The notes beneath the pieces were generated by a model that had not been told where the DNA came from, did no database searches, and saw only the letters and a program-made list of their open reading frames with translations. This document shows positions 32,602-41,427 of a stretch of 64,000 nucleotides of DNA, in pieces (positions within the stretch are counted from its first letter, which is position 1; each line of letters begins with the position of its first letter). The translations under genes and the position numbers were made by a program. The stretch is from NCBI RefSeq assembly GCF_003721515.1, contig NZ_RJJD01000001.1, positions 496,001 to 560,000 on the forward strand, in the 5' to 3' direction. Source of the stretch: Rufibacter latericius (GTDB lineage Bacteria; Bacteroidota; Bacteroidia; Cytophagales; Hymenobacteraceae).

Positions 32602-33537
32602 TTACCTCTCTATCTGAACTTGTAATTTAAACTTCTCCAACTCGGCGACTACCCGTTTGATGAGCCCCTCCCAATCATCTGCTACTTCTTGCCGGAAAAG
32701 GCGCATGGAAGGGTACCAGGGGCTGTCTAGGCGGTCATCCATCCAGCGCCAATCGGCTTGGGCGTGCAGCAGGGTCCAGACGGGGATGTTGAGGGCTCCG
32801 GCTAAGTGGGCGGGCATGGAATCAACGGTAATCAAGAGATCCAGGCCTTTGATCACGCGGGCAAAATCATAGAGGCTGAATTCGCCGGGATGAATACCGA
32901 AACCTTCCTGCCAACCGGAGTTTGAAGCATCGGCCTGAAGGATGTAGAGGTTGATGCCGCGTACCTGTGCCAAGGGCAGCAGAAGATCAAACGGAATAGA
33001 CCGATGGGGTGCCCAATCTCCGGGTTTCCAGACCAGGCCTATGTTTAGTATCTCCTTTGCTCCCCCCAACGGCAGTGGCTCTACCTGAAGGTAAGGGATT
33101 TGGGAAGGAATGGTCTTCACGGTAGTCCGAAAGATATGGGGCAGTTCCATAACCTCCACATCCACATCGTACTCTGCGTCGGGAGTGCCGTCGTGCAGGG
33201 GCAGCAATTGGTCAATGCCGGCCACGGTTTCCAGTAGCGGAATGAGCGGGACCTGGGCCCACACGATGACTTCTTGGGCGATGGCTTTGATGAGGGGCGC
33301 GAACCGAATGAACTGGATGGTATCCCCCAGGCCGTGGTAGCAGCGCACCAGCACGCGTTTGCCTTCCAGGGAAGAGCCGTCCCAGATGTATTGGAAGTGC
33401 CTGGGCCAGTGCCAGCAAGGTTTTCCGGCGCGTTCCTTTAACACGGCATCACTGTGTTTCCAGGCCTCTTCAAAGGTACCCCGGCGCATGTTCAGCATCC
33501 AGACATCGGTGGTTTCTTCCTGTGTTTCCTGGCTCAT
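32602..33537 (-). CDS. GT9-like glycosyltransferase fold protein
   Basis: A 311-residue protein resembling the heptosyltransferase-like domain that often follows TPR repeats. Landmarks are RVLVRCYHGLGDTIQFIRFA (donor-side start of GT9 proteins), IGLVWKPGDWAPHRSIPFDL, and the C-terminal VDSMPAHLAGALNIPVWTLL plus LFRQ. The N-terminal 60 residues include a short helical segment (FEEAWKHSDAVLKERAG), the leftover of one TPR-like repeat. It is on the same strand as the permuted barrel gene, 280 bases downstream of it with a hairpin in between. The acceptor is unknown. Confidence 0.8.
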   Translation of the reverse strand: MSQETQEETTDVWMLNMRRGTFEEAWKHSDAVLKERAGKPCWHWPRHFQYIWDGSSLEGKRVLVRCYHGLGDTIQFIRFAPLIKAIAQEVIVWAQVPLIPLLETVAGIDQLLPLHDGTPDAEYDVDVEVMELPHIFRTTVKTIPSQIPYLQVEPLPLGGAKEILNIGLVWKPGDWAPHRSIPFDLLLPLAQVRGINLYILQADASNSGWQEGFGIHPGEFSLYDFARVIKGLDLLITVDSMPAHLAGALNIPVWTLLHAQADWRWMDDRLDSPWYPSMRLFRQEVADDWEGLIKRVVAELEKFKLQVQIER

Positions 33538-33747
33538 AGAATGGTTTGATGGTTTGGGTGGAAGAACTTTTCCTTTTCAGGGTTTCTTTTCAGAAAATGG
33601 CCTTAAAGCGGCATTGCTCAGGAAAGGAGTTTGCTGACGCCTTTGTGGCAAGGATTAATCCGCGACTTCCTGCAAGTTGATAGGACCCTGAAGTAAATCA
33701 GCACCATAGAAACTCCAGGAAAGGTGGCTTTGATTCTTGGAAAGAAG

Positions 33748-33797
33748 CATCTCTGTTTAGACTTGTTTTAGGGAAAACGGGCCAGAAACAGAGATGC
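33748..33797 (-). terminator. Hairpin terminator after the permuted barrel gene
   Basis: GCATCTCTGTTT pairs with AAACAGAGATGC, and the inner GTTTTAGGGAAAAC continues the stem. It is located 20 bases past the stop codon of the gene at 33818-34702. Confidence 0.75.
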
Positions 33798-33817
33798 ATG
33801 TTGGCGCTGTAAAAAGA

Positions 33818-34702
33818 CTAGGCGTAGCGGCGCATCATGAGCGCGCAGAAATCGGCGAACTCTTCTACGTTTTGGGGTGGGCTGGTGTGGTGCGGCTGAA
33901 TGCCTTTGGCTTCTGGGGTAAAGCAGAAAGTAGCGGTCACATCGAAATCATCCAAGGCCAGCATCACACGGTCAAACCATTTTTCGGCATCGGGGCGGAG
34001 CCAATCGGCCCAGCTTAGGCCGGTGCGCAGTTTTTTCACGCCCAGGTTCTTGAGGTGCCGAACGGCATCGTCCAGGCGGTGGTCTTCGAAGTGGAACCAC
34101 TGGCAAATGCCCATTTCGGGGGTATAATCAGCGAAGAATTTATGCGAGAGTTTGGGTGTTCCGTCTTCGCGCAGCAAACCCATGTGGAAATGGCGGTAAT
34201 ACGAAGAACCTTCGGCTTCGCGGTGCCGCGTGGTGGCTTCCCAGGCCTGCGGCAAGTCATAGAGGCTGTACCAGAAAATGCGGTCCACGCGGCCCATCAG
34301 CAACTCGGCGGTTTTCTGGAGACCGAACTCCTGCACTTCCTCGGCCCCGAAAGAGGAAATCCCCACCTCGGTCACCCACACGGGAAGGTTAGTCACGGCT
34401 TCAATCTCAGCGATCTTGCTTGGCCACTCATGGATGCTCCATAGGTTCCAGTCCAGCGGAAAACCATGCACGGCCACGGCATTTAGATCATCCAGGGTTC
34501 CCTGTTCCTTGAGCTTGTTGATAAAGTGTGGATCAATGGGCGAGATGCCTCCCAGCACCCTGAGGACATCGGGCCTCTCGGCTTTCACGGCTTGGGCGGC
34601 CTGTTTTACCATCTCAGAGAAAATGCGCCACTCAGGGTCAATCTCAAAAGCCCAGTGCGATTTGTTGTTCGGTTCGTTCCAGAATTTAACTGCTTCTATC
34701 AT
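33818..34702 (-). CDS. Circularly permuted glycosidase-like TIM barrel
   Basis: A 294-residue protein with no signal peptide. Residues 1-190 match residues about 121-305 of the fusion protein at 7510-9567: FWNEPNN with acid/base candidate E10, GGISPIDPHF, VHGFPLDWN, WVTEVGIS with nucleophile candidate E112, and GTPKL. Residues about 195-294 match residues about 17-115 of that protein: GICQWF, LKNLGVKKLRTGLSWADW, TSPPQNVEEFADF. The N-terminal part of the barrel has thus moved to the C-terminus. An in-frame TGA lies 15 codons before the ATG, so no missing N-terminal extension is likely without a frameshift. Function is probably glycoside hydrolysis or a related lectin-like role. Confidence 0.85.
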   Translation of the reverse strand: MIEAVKFWNEPNNKSHWAFEIDPEWRIFSEMVKQAAQAVKAERPDVLRVLGGISPIDPHFINKLKEQGTLDDLNAVAVHGFPLDWNLWSIHEWPSKIAEIEAVTNLPVWVTEVGISSFGAEEVQEFGLQKTAELLMGRVDRIFWYSLYDLPQAWEATTRHREAEGSSYYRHFHMGLLREDGTPKLSHKFFADYTPEMGICQWFHFEDHRLDDAVRHLKNLGVKKLRTGLSWADWLRPDAEKWFDRVMLALDDFDVTATFCFTPEAKGIQPHHTSPPQNVEEFADFCALMMRRYA

Positions 34703-35030
34703 GGTTTGTTTCTTAGCATTTCTTTTCGCCGGGCAAGCGGCACGCGGTCAGGCGTAGGGATGCGGTAGGTACTGGCAAATTCCTTTCCTCGGGACTACTC
34801 TGCCCCTTCAGGTTTCCCGGAGGTGCATGAGGCTGAACTTAACCAATCAGTTACTGGCAGGAATCTGGTGCCTTTAGCCGTTTACCGTTGTTTAAAGCTT
34901 AGGTTGTACACAGCATCTACATTCCTCGCCTGAATCAATGCCTACTACGCACATCTGTCCCGTCCGTTACAGGTATATTGAAAATTTACGATATTTATGG
35001 AGTTGGCAACTTGGAAAAGTCTTGCGCTTT
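34703..35030. other. Intergenic region without visible features
   Basis: This stretch lies between the permuted barrel and the alpha/beta hydrolase genes (both on the - strand). I see no gene, repeat or clear hairpin. It should contain the promoter of the barrel gene. Confidence 0.5.
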
Positions 35031-35828
35031 TTATCTCTGGAGAACCCTTTGCAGCTGGGTTAAATACGCCGGATTGCTGCTCATGCCGTTGTGGGTTTGC
35101 CCTTTCAGGGTGATCAGGGTGTCTGTGTCTTTGAACAATTGACTCAATCTGAGCGAAGAACCGTAATAGATGATCTCGTCCTGTTCCCCGTGAAAAAGTA
35201 CCACGGGCATGGTACATTTCGGAAGGAACTTGTAGGTCTCAAACTTGTATTTCAGGATCAAAGGTGGAACGAAGGGAAAATAATGCCGCATAAGATCCGT
35301 CAGGCTGTAATAGGGTGCCTGCAAAATCAGGAGCCGGGGCTTGTTCTCCGCCGCAAGCTTAGTGGCCGGCCCCGTCCCGATGGAATAGCCCAGCACCACA
35401 ATGTCCTGCTCGGCGTAGCGCGCCTTTAGGAAATCATAGGCTACCTGAACGTCTTGGTAAATCTGCCGCTGACTGCTTATTCTTCCTTCGCTTTTGCCGT
35501 ATCCTCTATAATCCAGCAGGAAAACGTCATAGCCCAAATTGGTATAGATGGGAGCCACATCCCCCCAGGAGTGCACCGAACCGGCGTTGCCATGCAAGTA
35601 CAGAATCACACCCTGAGGTTGGTTTGCCTTAAACAACACCCCATGAAGTTGCACCTGATCTGGCGTTTGGAGGCTGATTTCCTGAAAAGTCTGCGGAAAC
35701 CGGAACTTGAATCCCGGGCTTAGTTTCTCAGGGAAGAAGATGAGTTTCTCTTGCAGGAAATACAACACCGCACAGACCGCCACATACAACAGGAGCCCTA
35801 TTTTAAGGAAAGAAAGGAGTATCCGCAT
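35031..35828 (-). CDS. Alpha/beta hydrolase with N-terminal membrane anchor
   Basis: A 265-residue protein. An uncleaved N-terminal hydrophobic segment (about 4-26) and the following LQEKLIFFPEKL are typical of the ABHD13/Bem46-like group. The fold is visible from VILYLHGNAGSVHSWGDVAP (oxyanion region), DVFLLDYRGYGKSEG and the nucleophile elbow GYSIGTG to PVVLFHGEQDEIIYY (acid) and KGQTHNG (His). All triad residues are present. It is likely a membrane-bound serine esterase or thioesterase; substrate is unknown. It is transcribed on the same strand as the nitrilase gene, 144 bases downstream of it. Confidence 0.88.
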   Translation of the reverse strand: MRILLSFLKIGLLLYVAVCAVLYFLQEKLIFFPEKLSPGFKFRFPQTFQEISLQTPDQVQLHGVLFKANQPQGVILYLHGNAGSVHSWGDVAPIYTNLGYDVFLLDYRGYGKSEGRISSQRQIYQDVQVAYDFLKARYAEQDIVVLGYSIGTGPATKLAAENKPRLLILQAPYYSLTDLMRHYFPFVPPLILKYKFETYKFLPKCTMPVVLFHGEQDEIIYYGSSLRLSQLFKDTDTLITLKGQTHNGMSSNPAYLTQLQRVLQR

Positions 35829-35972
35829 GATGGTTGCCGCAAGCTAAAGAGGAGAAGTCCAGACTACTTTCCGGTTCCGGAAAGAAACATTTCCTTAGGT
35901 ACGCATGCAGGGGAGCTTTGATGTAAAAACCAGCAGAAAGTGACGCGGGGCAAGCTGGGCCAAACCGGTGTT

Positions 35973-36701
35973 TTAAAGAGTAATAGAAGTTACTTCCTGG
36001 GTGACAGTATCCAACAGAAGGATTCCTTCCTGAGTGTCATTCAACTGCCCCAGCAGATTGCCTTGGTTGTCCCAGATCGCAGATTTGCCCGCACATTCTT
36101 CTCCGTCAGCCAGGCCCACGGAGTTTGCCATTAGAACGGTCATGCCAAAATGCTCCGCGATGTCCGACAGACGCTGCCAGGCCTTGTCTATCCCCCTCAC
36201 AGATTTCACCACGCTGGCCAGGTACATCTCTGCCCCACTGGTAAAGGCGTGTTGGGCATGTTCGGGCACTGAGAGTTCATAACAGATAGCCAAAGCAATG
36301 CGATTGTCTTCCCCAATGAAACCAGTGGCGTTTTGCCCGGCCACAAAGTACGGCTCTTCGTCTGCGTGCAGGTATTGTTTAGAGTAGATTTGCTTTTCCT
36401 GATAAGGTTTCAAAAGAATCAAGCTGATGCAGGTGCCCGCTTCTTGTTTGGTAGGCACTCCTACCCCGATGATGATCTGGTGGGTGTCACTCATTTCCTG
36501 GAAAGCGTCCAAGCGGGGATCCTCCGGATGGGTTGCCAGCTCCTGCGCGAGACTAGGTTCATACCCGGTCAGGGAGAGTTCCGGAAAAATAACCATGTCT
36601 GCCGCATTGGTCACCGCCAGGTCAATTAGTCTCCGGTGCCCTTCCAGATTTTGTTCAATATCACCGGCTACAGGTCTGTTCTGCGCTACCCCTATTTTCA
36701 T
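35973..36701 (-). CDS. Carbon-nitrogen hydrolase (nitrilase superfamily)
   Basis: A 242-residue protein with the complete Glu-Lys-Cys triad: E41 in VIFPELSLTGYEP, K108 in IYSKQYLHADEEP and C140 in LAICYELSVPEH. The N-terminus MKIGVAQNRPVAGDIEQNL and the C-terminal GLADGEECAGKSAIWDNQG are typical. It would hydrolyse a small amide or carbamoyl compound in the cytosol. It forms a same-strand series with the NTF2-like and carbonic anhydrase genes upstream (gaps of 72 and 80 bases). Confidence 0.88.
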   Translation of the reverse strand: MKIGVAQNRPVAGDIEQNLEGHRRLIDLAVTNAADMVIFPELSLTGYEPSLAQELATHPEDPRLDAFQEMSDTHQIIIGVGVPTKQEAGTCISLILLKPYQEKQIYSKQYLHADEEPYFVAGQNATGFIGEDNRIALAICYELSVPEHAQHAFTSGAEMYLASVVKSVRGIDKAWQRLSDIAEHFGMTVLMANSVGLADGEECAGKSAIWDNQGNLLGQLNDTQEGILLLDTVTQEVTSITL

Positions 36702-36773
36702 ATCGTTGAAGTCTTATTTGATTTACAGCACCGGATGTGCACGAAACAGGCCTTCGGTTGACTGTCTCCGCCT

Positions 36774-37169
36774 TTAGCTGATGTCTGTTAACTTGGCGAT
36801 TTTACCGGATGAGAAAGTAAAAATAGACTTTCCCTGCAATTGCAGTTTTTCTCCCTTTTTAAGCCCGTTTGGTAAATCTACCGCTAAAACCGCTTCATAA
36901 TCCAGGATGATTTCGGTCTGGTTTTCCTGGTGTTTGAAAGACTTCACCGTTTGGGTGCGGGTTGTGAAATAGGCTTTGGCTTGTTCTGCTTGTTTTATGA
37001 AATCTGCCAAGCCTTCCAACTTTAGGTTTACCTCACCGTTAGACACATTTTCAAAGACTATGGCCTCGTCAAAATGCGCCACCATTTTGGGGATGTCAAA
37101 GGTATTGTACCCTTCCAGGTAATGCTGAATTACATTTTCTCTTTCGGTTTCTTCCACAGATATTTTCAT
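36774..37169 (-). CDS. NTF2-like (SnoaL-type) protein
   Basis: A 131-residue cone-shaped fold protein. The N-terminus VIQHYLEGYNTFDIPKMVAHFDEAIVFENV is the classic NTF2-like opening, and the C-terminal half is strand-rich (ILDYEAVLAVDL; KLQLQGKSIFTFSSGKIAKLTD). No catalytic residues can be assigned. Such proteins are often small isomerases, hydrolases or binding proteins. It lies between the gamma carbonic anhydrase and nitrilase genes and may be co-transcribed with both. Confidence 0.85.
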   Translation of the reverse strand: MKISVEETERENVIQHYLEGYNTFDIPKMVAHFDEAIVFENVSNGEVNLKLEGLADFIKQAEQAKAYFTTRTQTVKSFKHQENQTEIILDYEAVLAVDLPNGLKKGEKLQLQGKSIFTFSSGKIAKLTDIS

Positions 37170-37249
37170 TTAGGGTTTAATGCATTGGCTTTGCTCCTAC
37201 CTCCGGATTCAGGATGTTTTCCTGCCTGTTTCTGAAAACCAAGCCAGAA

Positions 37250-37783
37250 TCAGGAACCTACCTCTTTTACCTCTTCCTGGAACCAGCTGGCGTAGAGCAC
37301 ATAATTGTTGGCGGTTTGGGCCATGGCGGAGATTTGTTCCGGGGTGAGCTCCTTTACTTTCTTGGCCGGAACCCCGGCGTAAATAGAGCCCCGTTCGCAG
37401 ATGGTTCCTTCCAGCACAACCGCACCGGCGGCAATGATGCAGTGCTCCTGCACCACCGCCCGGTCCATGACAATGGAGCCCATGCCAATGAGCACGTTGT
37501 CTTCTACGGTGCAGCCGTGCACCAGCGCGTTATGCCCGATGCTCACGTTGTTCCCGATGACGGTGGCGTTTTTCAGGTAGGTGCAATGGATCACGGCCCC
37601 ATCCTGGATGTTGGTCTTCCGCCCAATGCGGATGCTGTTCACGTCGCCGCGAACCACGGCGTTGAACCAGACGGTGCACTGTTCGCCCAGCACCACGTCG
37701 CCCACCACAGTGGCGTTAGGAGCCAGAAAACAACCTTCGCCCATGACCGGGAGAATGCCTTTAACCGGTAAAATAAGTGCCAT
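37250..37783 (-). CDS. Gamma-class carbonic anhydrase family protein
   Basis: A 177-residue left-handed beta-helix protein made of hexapeptide repeats (for example CTVWFNAVVRGDVNSIRIG, NIQDGAVIH, IGNNVSIGHNALVHGC). The three zinc-ligand histidines H66, H84 and H89 are at the positions expected for the YrdA/Cam family. A C-terminal helix (LTPEQISAMAQTANNYVLYA) follows, as in acetyltransferase-like members. It may hydrate CO2 or act on another small substrate; many YrdA-type members have low or unknown activity. It is the first gene of a three-gene - strand series. Confidence 0.9.
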   Translation of the reverse strand: MALILPVKGILPVMGEGCFLAPNATVVGDVVLGEQCTVWFNAVVRGDVNSIRIGRKTNIQDGAVIHCTYLKNATVIGNNVSIGHNALVHGCTVEDNVLIGMGSIVMDRAVVQEHCIIAAGAVVLEGTICERGSIYAGVPAKKVKELTPEQISAMAQTANNYVLYASWFQEEVKEVGS

Positions 37784-37916
37784 ACTATTTTTTAATTTAT
37801 CAAATCGAATTGTCAGTCACTCGGAAGGCTTCATCCCGGAAATCTCCCCTAAATAAGCTTTTCACACCTGACGTTCCTATACCTATTAAAGAACCTTTTC
37901 TAACCTATACGGCCGG

Positions 37917-40352
37917 TTACAGGTTCGGCACGACAGAAAACCGGTAGAACTGAGATCCCAGCAACCCACTTTTACTGTACGCCTCCACCTCTACCTCAAA
38001 ATCGCCAACGTCGTCTGAGGTATAGAACGTAACCGATCCGTTGCCTTTGGCATCAGTAAGGATTTGCGGAGCCCAGAAAAGCAGGTTCCTGAAATCTGGG
38101 GCTGGTTTTGGGACCGTGTACTCATACGACGGAGTGTTGAACGCATGAACCGGGGCTAGCCCAGACCACCCAAGGGTGCGGTTGTCCTGGAAATCTTTCG
38201 GAGCGGGGTGCGGGGCCTGGGTAGTAACCGACAAAACGCCGTGCCTTCCAATGAGACCTAGATTGCTTAGTTTCCGCTGGGCATAGAAAAGATCTATTTT
38301 CCGGATGGAGTTACCCGGCAGTTTCAGCAACCAATCATTGTTGAGGGTGGGTACGCCGTCTATAAAGTAAAGGGGATGCTCCTTGAATTTCGCGCCCACC
38401 CGCTCAGGGGAGAATATCCGGATCTGTTTTCCGTCATCGGTTTCCACCACGCTCGCCAGCGGCAGCGTTTCCTTGACTACTTCCGCCAGGTCTTTAAAAG
38501 TGATGTACTTGCTTAAGTCGATGGACTGATCTGGGCGTCCCAACTCTGAAAGCAACGCGGCCACTGAATCTTGCTGCCCAGATTTGATGATGCCGCCCTT
38601 AGAATGGAAAAGGGAGTTGGAGCGACGCTGCAGGGCAATTTGTTTCAGGTACCGGGCTTCGGTTTCGGTTAGTTGCAGGGGCAAGGGGCTGGCAGCAGCA
38701 AAGATGGGCAAGTTGATCCACTCCAGTTTTGCCTCTCTAAGCCTTGATCCGCCGCGTAACACCTCAAAGGTGAACTGGTCTGGGTGAACGAACTCAGGCG
38801 ACTGAAAGGAGAAACGGCCATCTGGCCCTGGCGTGAAAAGCATAGGTTCTTCGCTTCGCTTTCCGTACAAAAGTACCGTGGAGGTTTCCATTGGCGCTCC
38901 GTTGGCATCCACTACCCTTCCTTCAATTTGCAGCCCCTCAAAGGCCACAGCTTCGTTTTGGGTTGATTTTCCTGAAACAGGGCCAAAACGGAAATCTTTC
39001 AAGCCAGTTTGGGTAAGAAGAGACCACTCAAGGGTAGAATCAAGCAGTTGGGAAGCAGATTTGCCCGGAATGAGAGCGGGTACTCCGCGCCCAAGTACGG
39101 TTTGTTCCAGCGAGGAGGCACGTAAAGCATCGGCCTGGGAGCGGGTCCGGACGGCAAACGACAGGGAAGCTTCTACAGGGTTACCAGCGGCATCAATCAC
39201 CGAAGCCGTGATGCGCACGGGTTCCCGGCGGCCATAACGTATCCGGTCTGTCTTTACTTGGATTTGAAGGTGGTTGGGGTGTTGCAGCAACACGAGCCGC
39301 TGCGCCTCTACCTGACCATCGGCGTTGGCGATAGTGACGGCAAGCAAACCAGCCGGAAATTTGCCTCGGGGTACCACTACTTCGGTGCCTTCAGGTTTGC
39401 TCAGTTTCTCACCTGTAGAAAAAACGGTTTTGCCATCGGCTTGGAACATCACCTGTACCCGTTTATCGCCTCTTTTCTGCAACCAGGCCGCATTCGGCAA
39501 CAAAGTCAGGCGCAACAAACTATCGGGTCCGGTTTGTACCCTGAGACCCACTCCCTGTGTTTCTACCGTTGGGAATTTAGCTTCGTTCAGGCTCAGCGAT
39601 GCACTCGTATTTTCCAGCGCCCACCGGTACCCATCGCCGCTGCCTTGGGGTGTGAAAAGCACCAGACCTTCACCGCGCTCATTGGTAGAGAAAGGCGTGG
39701 CGGCACCAGAAGCACCTATGATCCTGCCTTTGGTAGCCACTCCCATTCCGGACTGATCGGTGGCTTTGATGGCTACCCGGCTTTGCACCTGCGAAACCAA
39801 TTTTCCGCCCTCAGGGAAAGCAGTCAGGGTCACCGAAATCGGAGTTGTCGCCTCGGCTTTTGATTTGTCAGTGGCGGGGCCCAAAACCCGAAGCCTTTGC
39901 TGGAAGGCTTCTTTTTTACCTCCTGCCAGCATGGCGGGCGTGTAAGCCACTACTTCATACTGCCCACGGGAAAGCGAATCTGGCAAGACAAAACTCCCCA
40001 GGGCAATCCCGTCCTGTACCGCAAACCGCAAATGTTGCGTGGTAGCCATAGCCGGGGTTCTGAATTCCACTTCCAACACGTGGCTTTGCCGTGTGGGCTG
40101 CAATGAGGCGGCATTTAGCACATATGCTTTGAACCGCACGGTGTCGCCGCTGGCATAGTAGGGTTGGGAAAAGCGGACATGGATCTGCTCTTTTTCTTTG
40201 TTCTCCTGCTGAACCAATCCTTGTTTCAGGGCCGTTTTCCAGGAATCTGCCATAAAGGTAAATCCGGTCAAAGGAACCAACAGGAGCAACAACAGACCTA
40301 AGAAGGCAAACGACTTTTCCCCTCGGTTTTTAGTGACGTGACGTGTAGGCAT
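37917..40352 (-). CDS. MG2-like surface protein with TonB-plug-like segment
   Basis: An 811-residue exported protein (hydrophobic signal about 15-33). The N-terminal region contains macroglobulin-type beta domains (VRFSQPYYASGDTVRFKAYV about 53-72; later RKPVRITASVIDAAGNPVEA-like text, DGKTVFSTGEKL). About residues 480-560 form a carboxypeptidase-regulatory-like domain (IEGRVVDANGAPMET). About 575-720 look like a TonB receptor plug (PLYFIDGVPTLNNDWLL, GRHGVLSVTTQ), and the end is again beta-rich (GSVTFYTSDDVGDFEVEVEA). The gene follows the DUF4249 gene by 4 bases, the last of a three-gene operon. A role with the TonB receptor in handling a large substrate is inferred. Confidence 0.75.
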   Translation of the reverse strand: MPTRHVTKNRGEKSFAFLGLLLLLLVPLTGFTFMADSWKTALKQGLVQQENKEKEQIHVRFSQPYYASGDTVRFKAYVLNAASLQPTRQSHVLEVEFRTPAMATTQHLRFAVQDGIALGSFVLPDSLSRGQYEVVAYTPAMLAGGKKEAFQQRLRVLGPATDKSKAEATTPISVTLTAFPEGGKLVSQVQSRVAIKATDQSGMGVATKGRIIGASGAATPFSTNERGEGLVLFTPQGSGDGYRWALENTSASLSLNEAKFPTVETQGVGLRVQTGPDSLLRLTLLPNAAWLQKRGDKRVQVMFQADGKTVFSTGEKLSKPEGTEVVVPRGKFPAGLLAVTIANADGQVEAQRLVLLQHPNHLQIQVKTDRIRYGRREPVRITASVIDAAGNPVEASLSFAVRTRSQADALRASSLEQTVLGRGVPALIPGKSASQLLDSTLEWSLLTQTGLKDFRFGPVSGKSTQNEAVAFEGLQIEGRVVDANGAPMETSTVLLYGKRSEEPMLFTPGPDGRFSFQSPEFVHPDQFTFEVLRGGSRLREAKLEWINLPIFAAASPLPLQLTETEARYLKQIALQRRSNSLFHSKGGIIKSGQQDSVAALLSELGRPDQSIDLSKYITFKDLAEVVKETLPLASVVETDDGKQIRIFSPERVGAKFKEHPLYFIDGVPTLNNDWLLKLPGNSIRKIDLFYAQRKLSNLGLIGRHGVLSVTTQAPHPAPKDFQDNRTLGWSGLAPVHAFNTPSYEYTVPKPAPDFRNLLFWAPQILTDAKGNGSVTFYTSDDVGDFEVEVEAYSKSGLLGSQFYRFSVVPNL

Positions 40353-40356
40353 ACTT

Positions 40357-41421
40357 TTACCAGAAAGAAGGACGGATGGTGGTACTAAACTTCATGGTTA
40401 GGCAATCATCGGGGTACTTCAGGAGAGGAGGCACCACGGGCACATCTTCCCGGTTAATGAAAATAGTTTTTCGGGTTACCGCCGAAGCCCCAAAGTACCC
40501 ATAGACAGGTTCATCGGGATCAGAGGTACTGGTAATATTGCCTCTTGGGTTAGCCGGGGGCGGATCCAGCACGGAGCCGGTGTTGCGTGTCTGGGAAATG
40601 AAAACCCGCCAGAAATCATAGGCTTCCGCCGAGACGGAGTATTGGGCAACATCCAGCCGGTAGCGCACATTGATGTTTTCAGCGGTCAGGGGAAGATAGC
40701 CTATGATCTGGCGGTACCGGTTTCCGTCAAACAAGCGGTCTTCGCCTACCTCGGTAACATGGATGGTGTCATACACCCAACAGGTCTTACAGCAGGATTT
40801 AGGCATCGGGATGGGCCCATTCCCCAAGGGAGGCCAGTATTCATAGTCCCAAGGCTGGGTGGAGACTTCAAAGATGCCTCCCCACTCCCAACGGTAATAA
40901 TTCTTTTCCAGGGCCGGATCAGTGACATCAACCGAAACCTCGTAGCGGTAATTTTGGGTAGTTTCACCCTCCTGCAGGGGCACCTTCTGAAACTGCAACT
41001 GTATGTTTTCTACCTCGGGGCTTGGGGTGAGCAATTGAGCGGTGGAAGTATAGGAACGCCCGTCTTTCAGTCTCACCTGTAGGGTATAGGCCTCGCCCAC
41101 CTTGCCCCTTATTCCGTTGGGTAAGGTCTTAAAGATACCCAACCCATGTTCGCTTAAGACTTCCCGCTCGCCGGTACTGCTGGTGATTTCTACCTGGGCA
41201 CCTTCTAACTCCACGTCTTTCAATCCGGTGGGCCTGCCGTAGGGTGCCGTCATGGAGAGTTCTACGGTGTATGGCCCGGGCTCATTCGTGACCAAACCCT
41301 GTACCACCAGGTTCCTTACATTGGTCGGCAGTTTCAAGTCAACGGGCTCTACGCAGGAGAAAAGCACGAGAGAAAGAACCAGGAGAAGGCTATTTTTCAG
41401 ACCAGATTTATGTTTTGCCAT
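40357..41421 (-). CDS. DUF4249 lipoprotein
   Basis: A 354-residue lipoprotein with lipobox LFSC and Cys at 23. The first mature segment (VEPVDLKLPTNVRNLVVQGLVTNEP) is the usual start of DUF4249 proteins, followed by a beta-rich domain (GPYTVELSMTAPYG; EVEITSSTGE-type strands) and a C-terminal region with CCKTCWVYDTIHV and SVSAEAYDFWRVF. DUF4249 members are nearly always encoded beside a TonB receptor with an STN domain, as here (6 bases between them), and are thought to be surface-exposed partners of that receptor. Ligand is unknown. Confidence 0.88.
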   Translation of the reverse strand: MAKHKSGLKNSLLLVLSLVLFSCVEPVDLKLPTNVRNLVVQGLVTNEPGPYTVELSMTAPYGRPTGLKDVELEGAQVEITSSTGEREVLSEHGLGIFKTLPNGIRGKVGEAYTLQVRLKDGRSYTSTAQLLTPSPEVENIQLQFQKVPLQEGETTQNYRYEVSVDVTDPALEKNYYRWEWGGIFEVSTQPWDYEYWPPLGNGPIPMPKSCCKTCWVYDTIHVTEVGEDRLFDGNRYRQIIGYLPLTAENINVRYRLDVAQYSVSAEAYDFWRVFISQTRNTGSVLDPPPANPRGNITSTSDPDEPVYGYFGASAVTRKTIFINREDVPVVPPLLKYPDDCLTMKFSTTIRPSFW

Positions 41422-41427
41422 GGGGGA

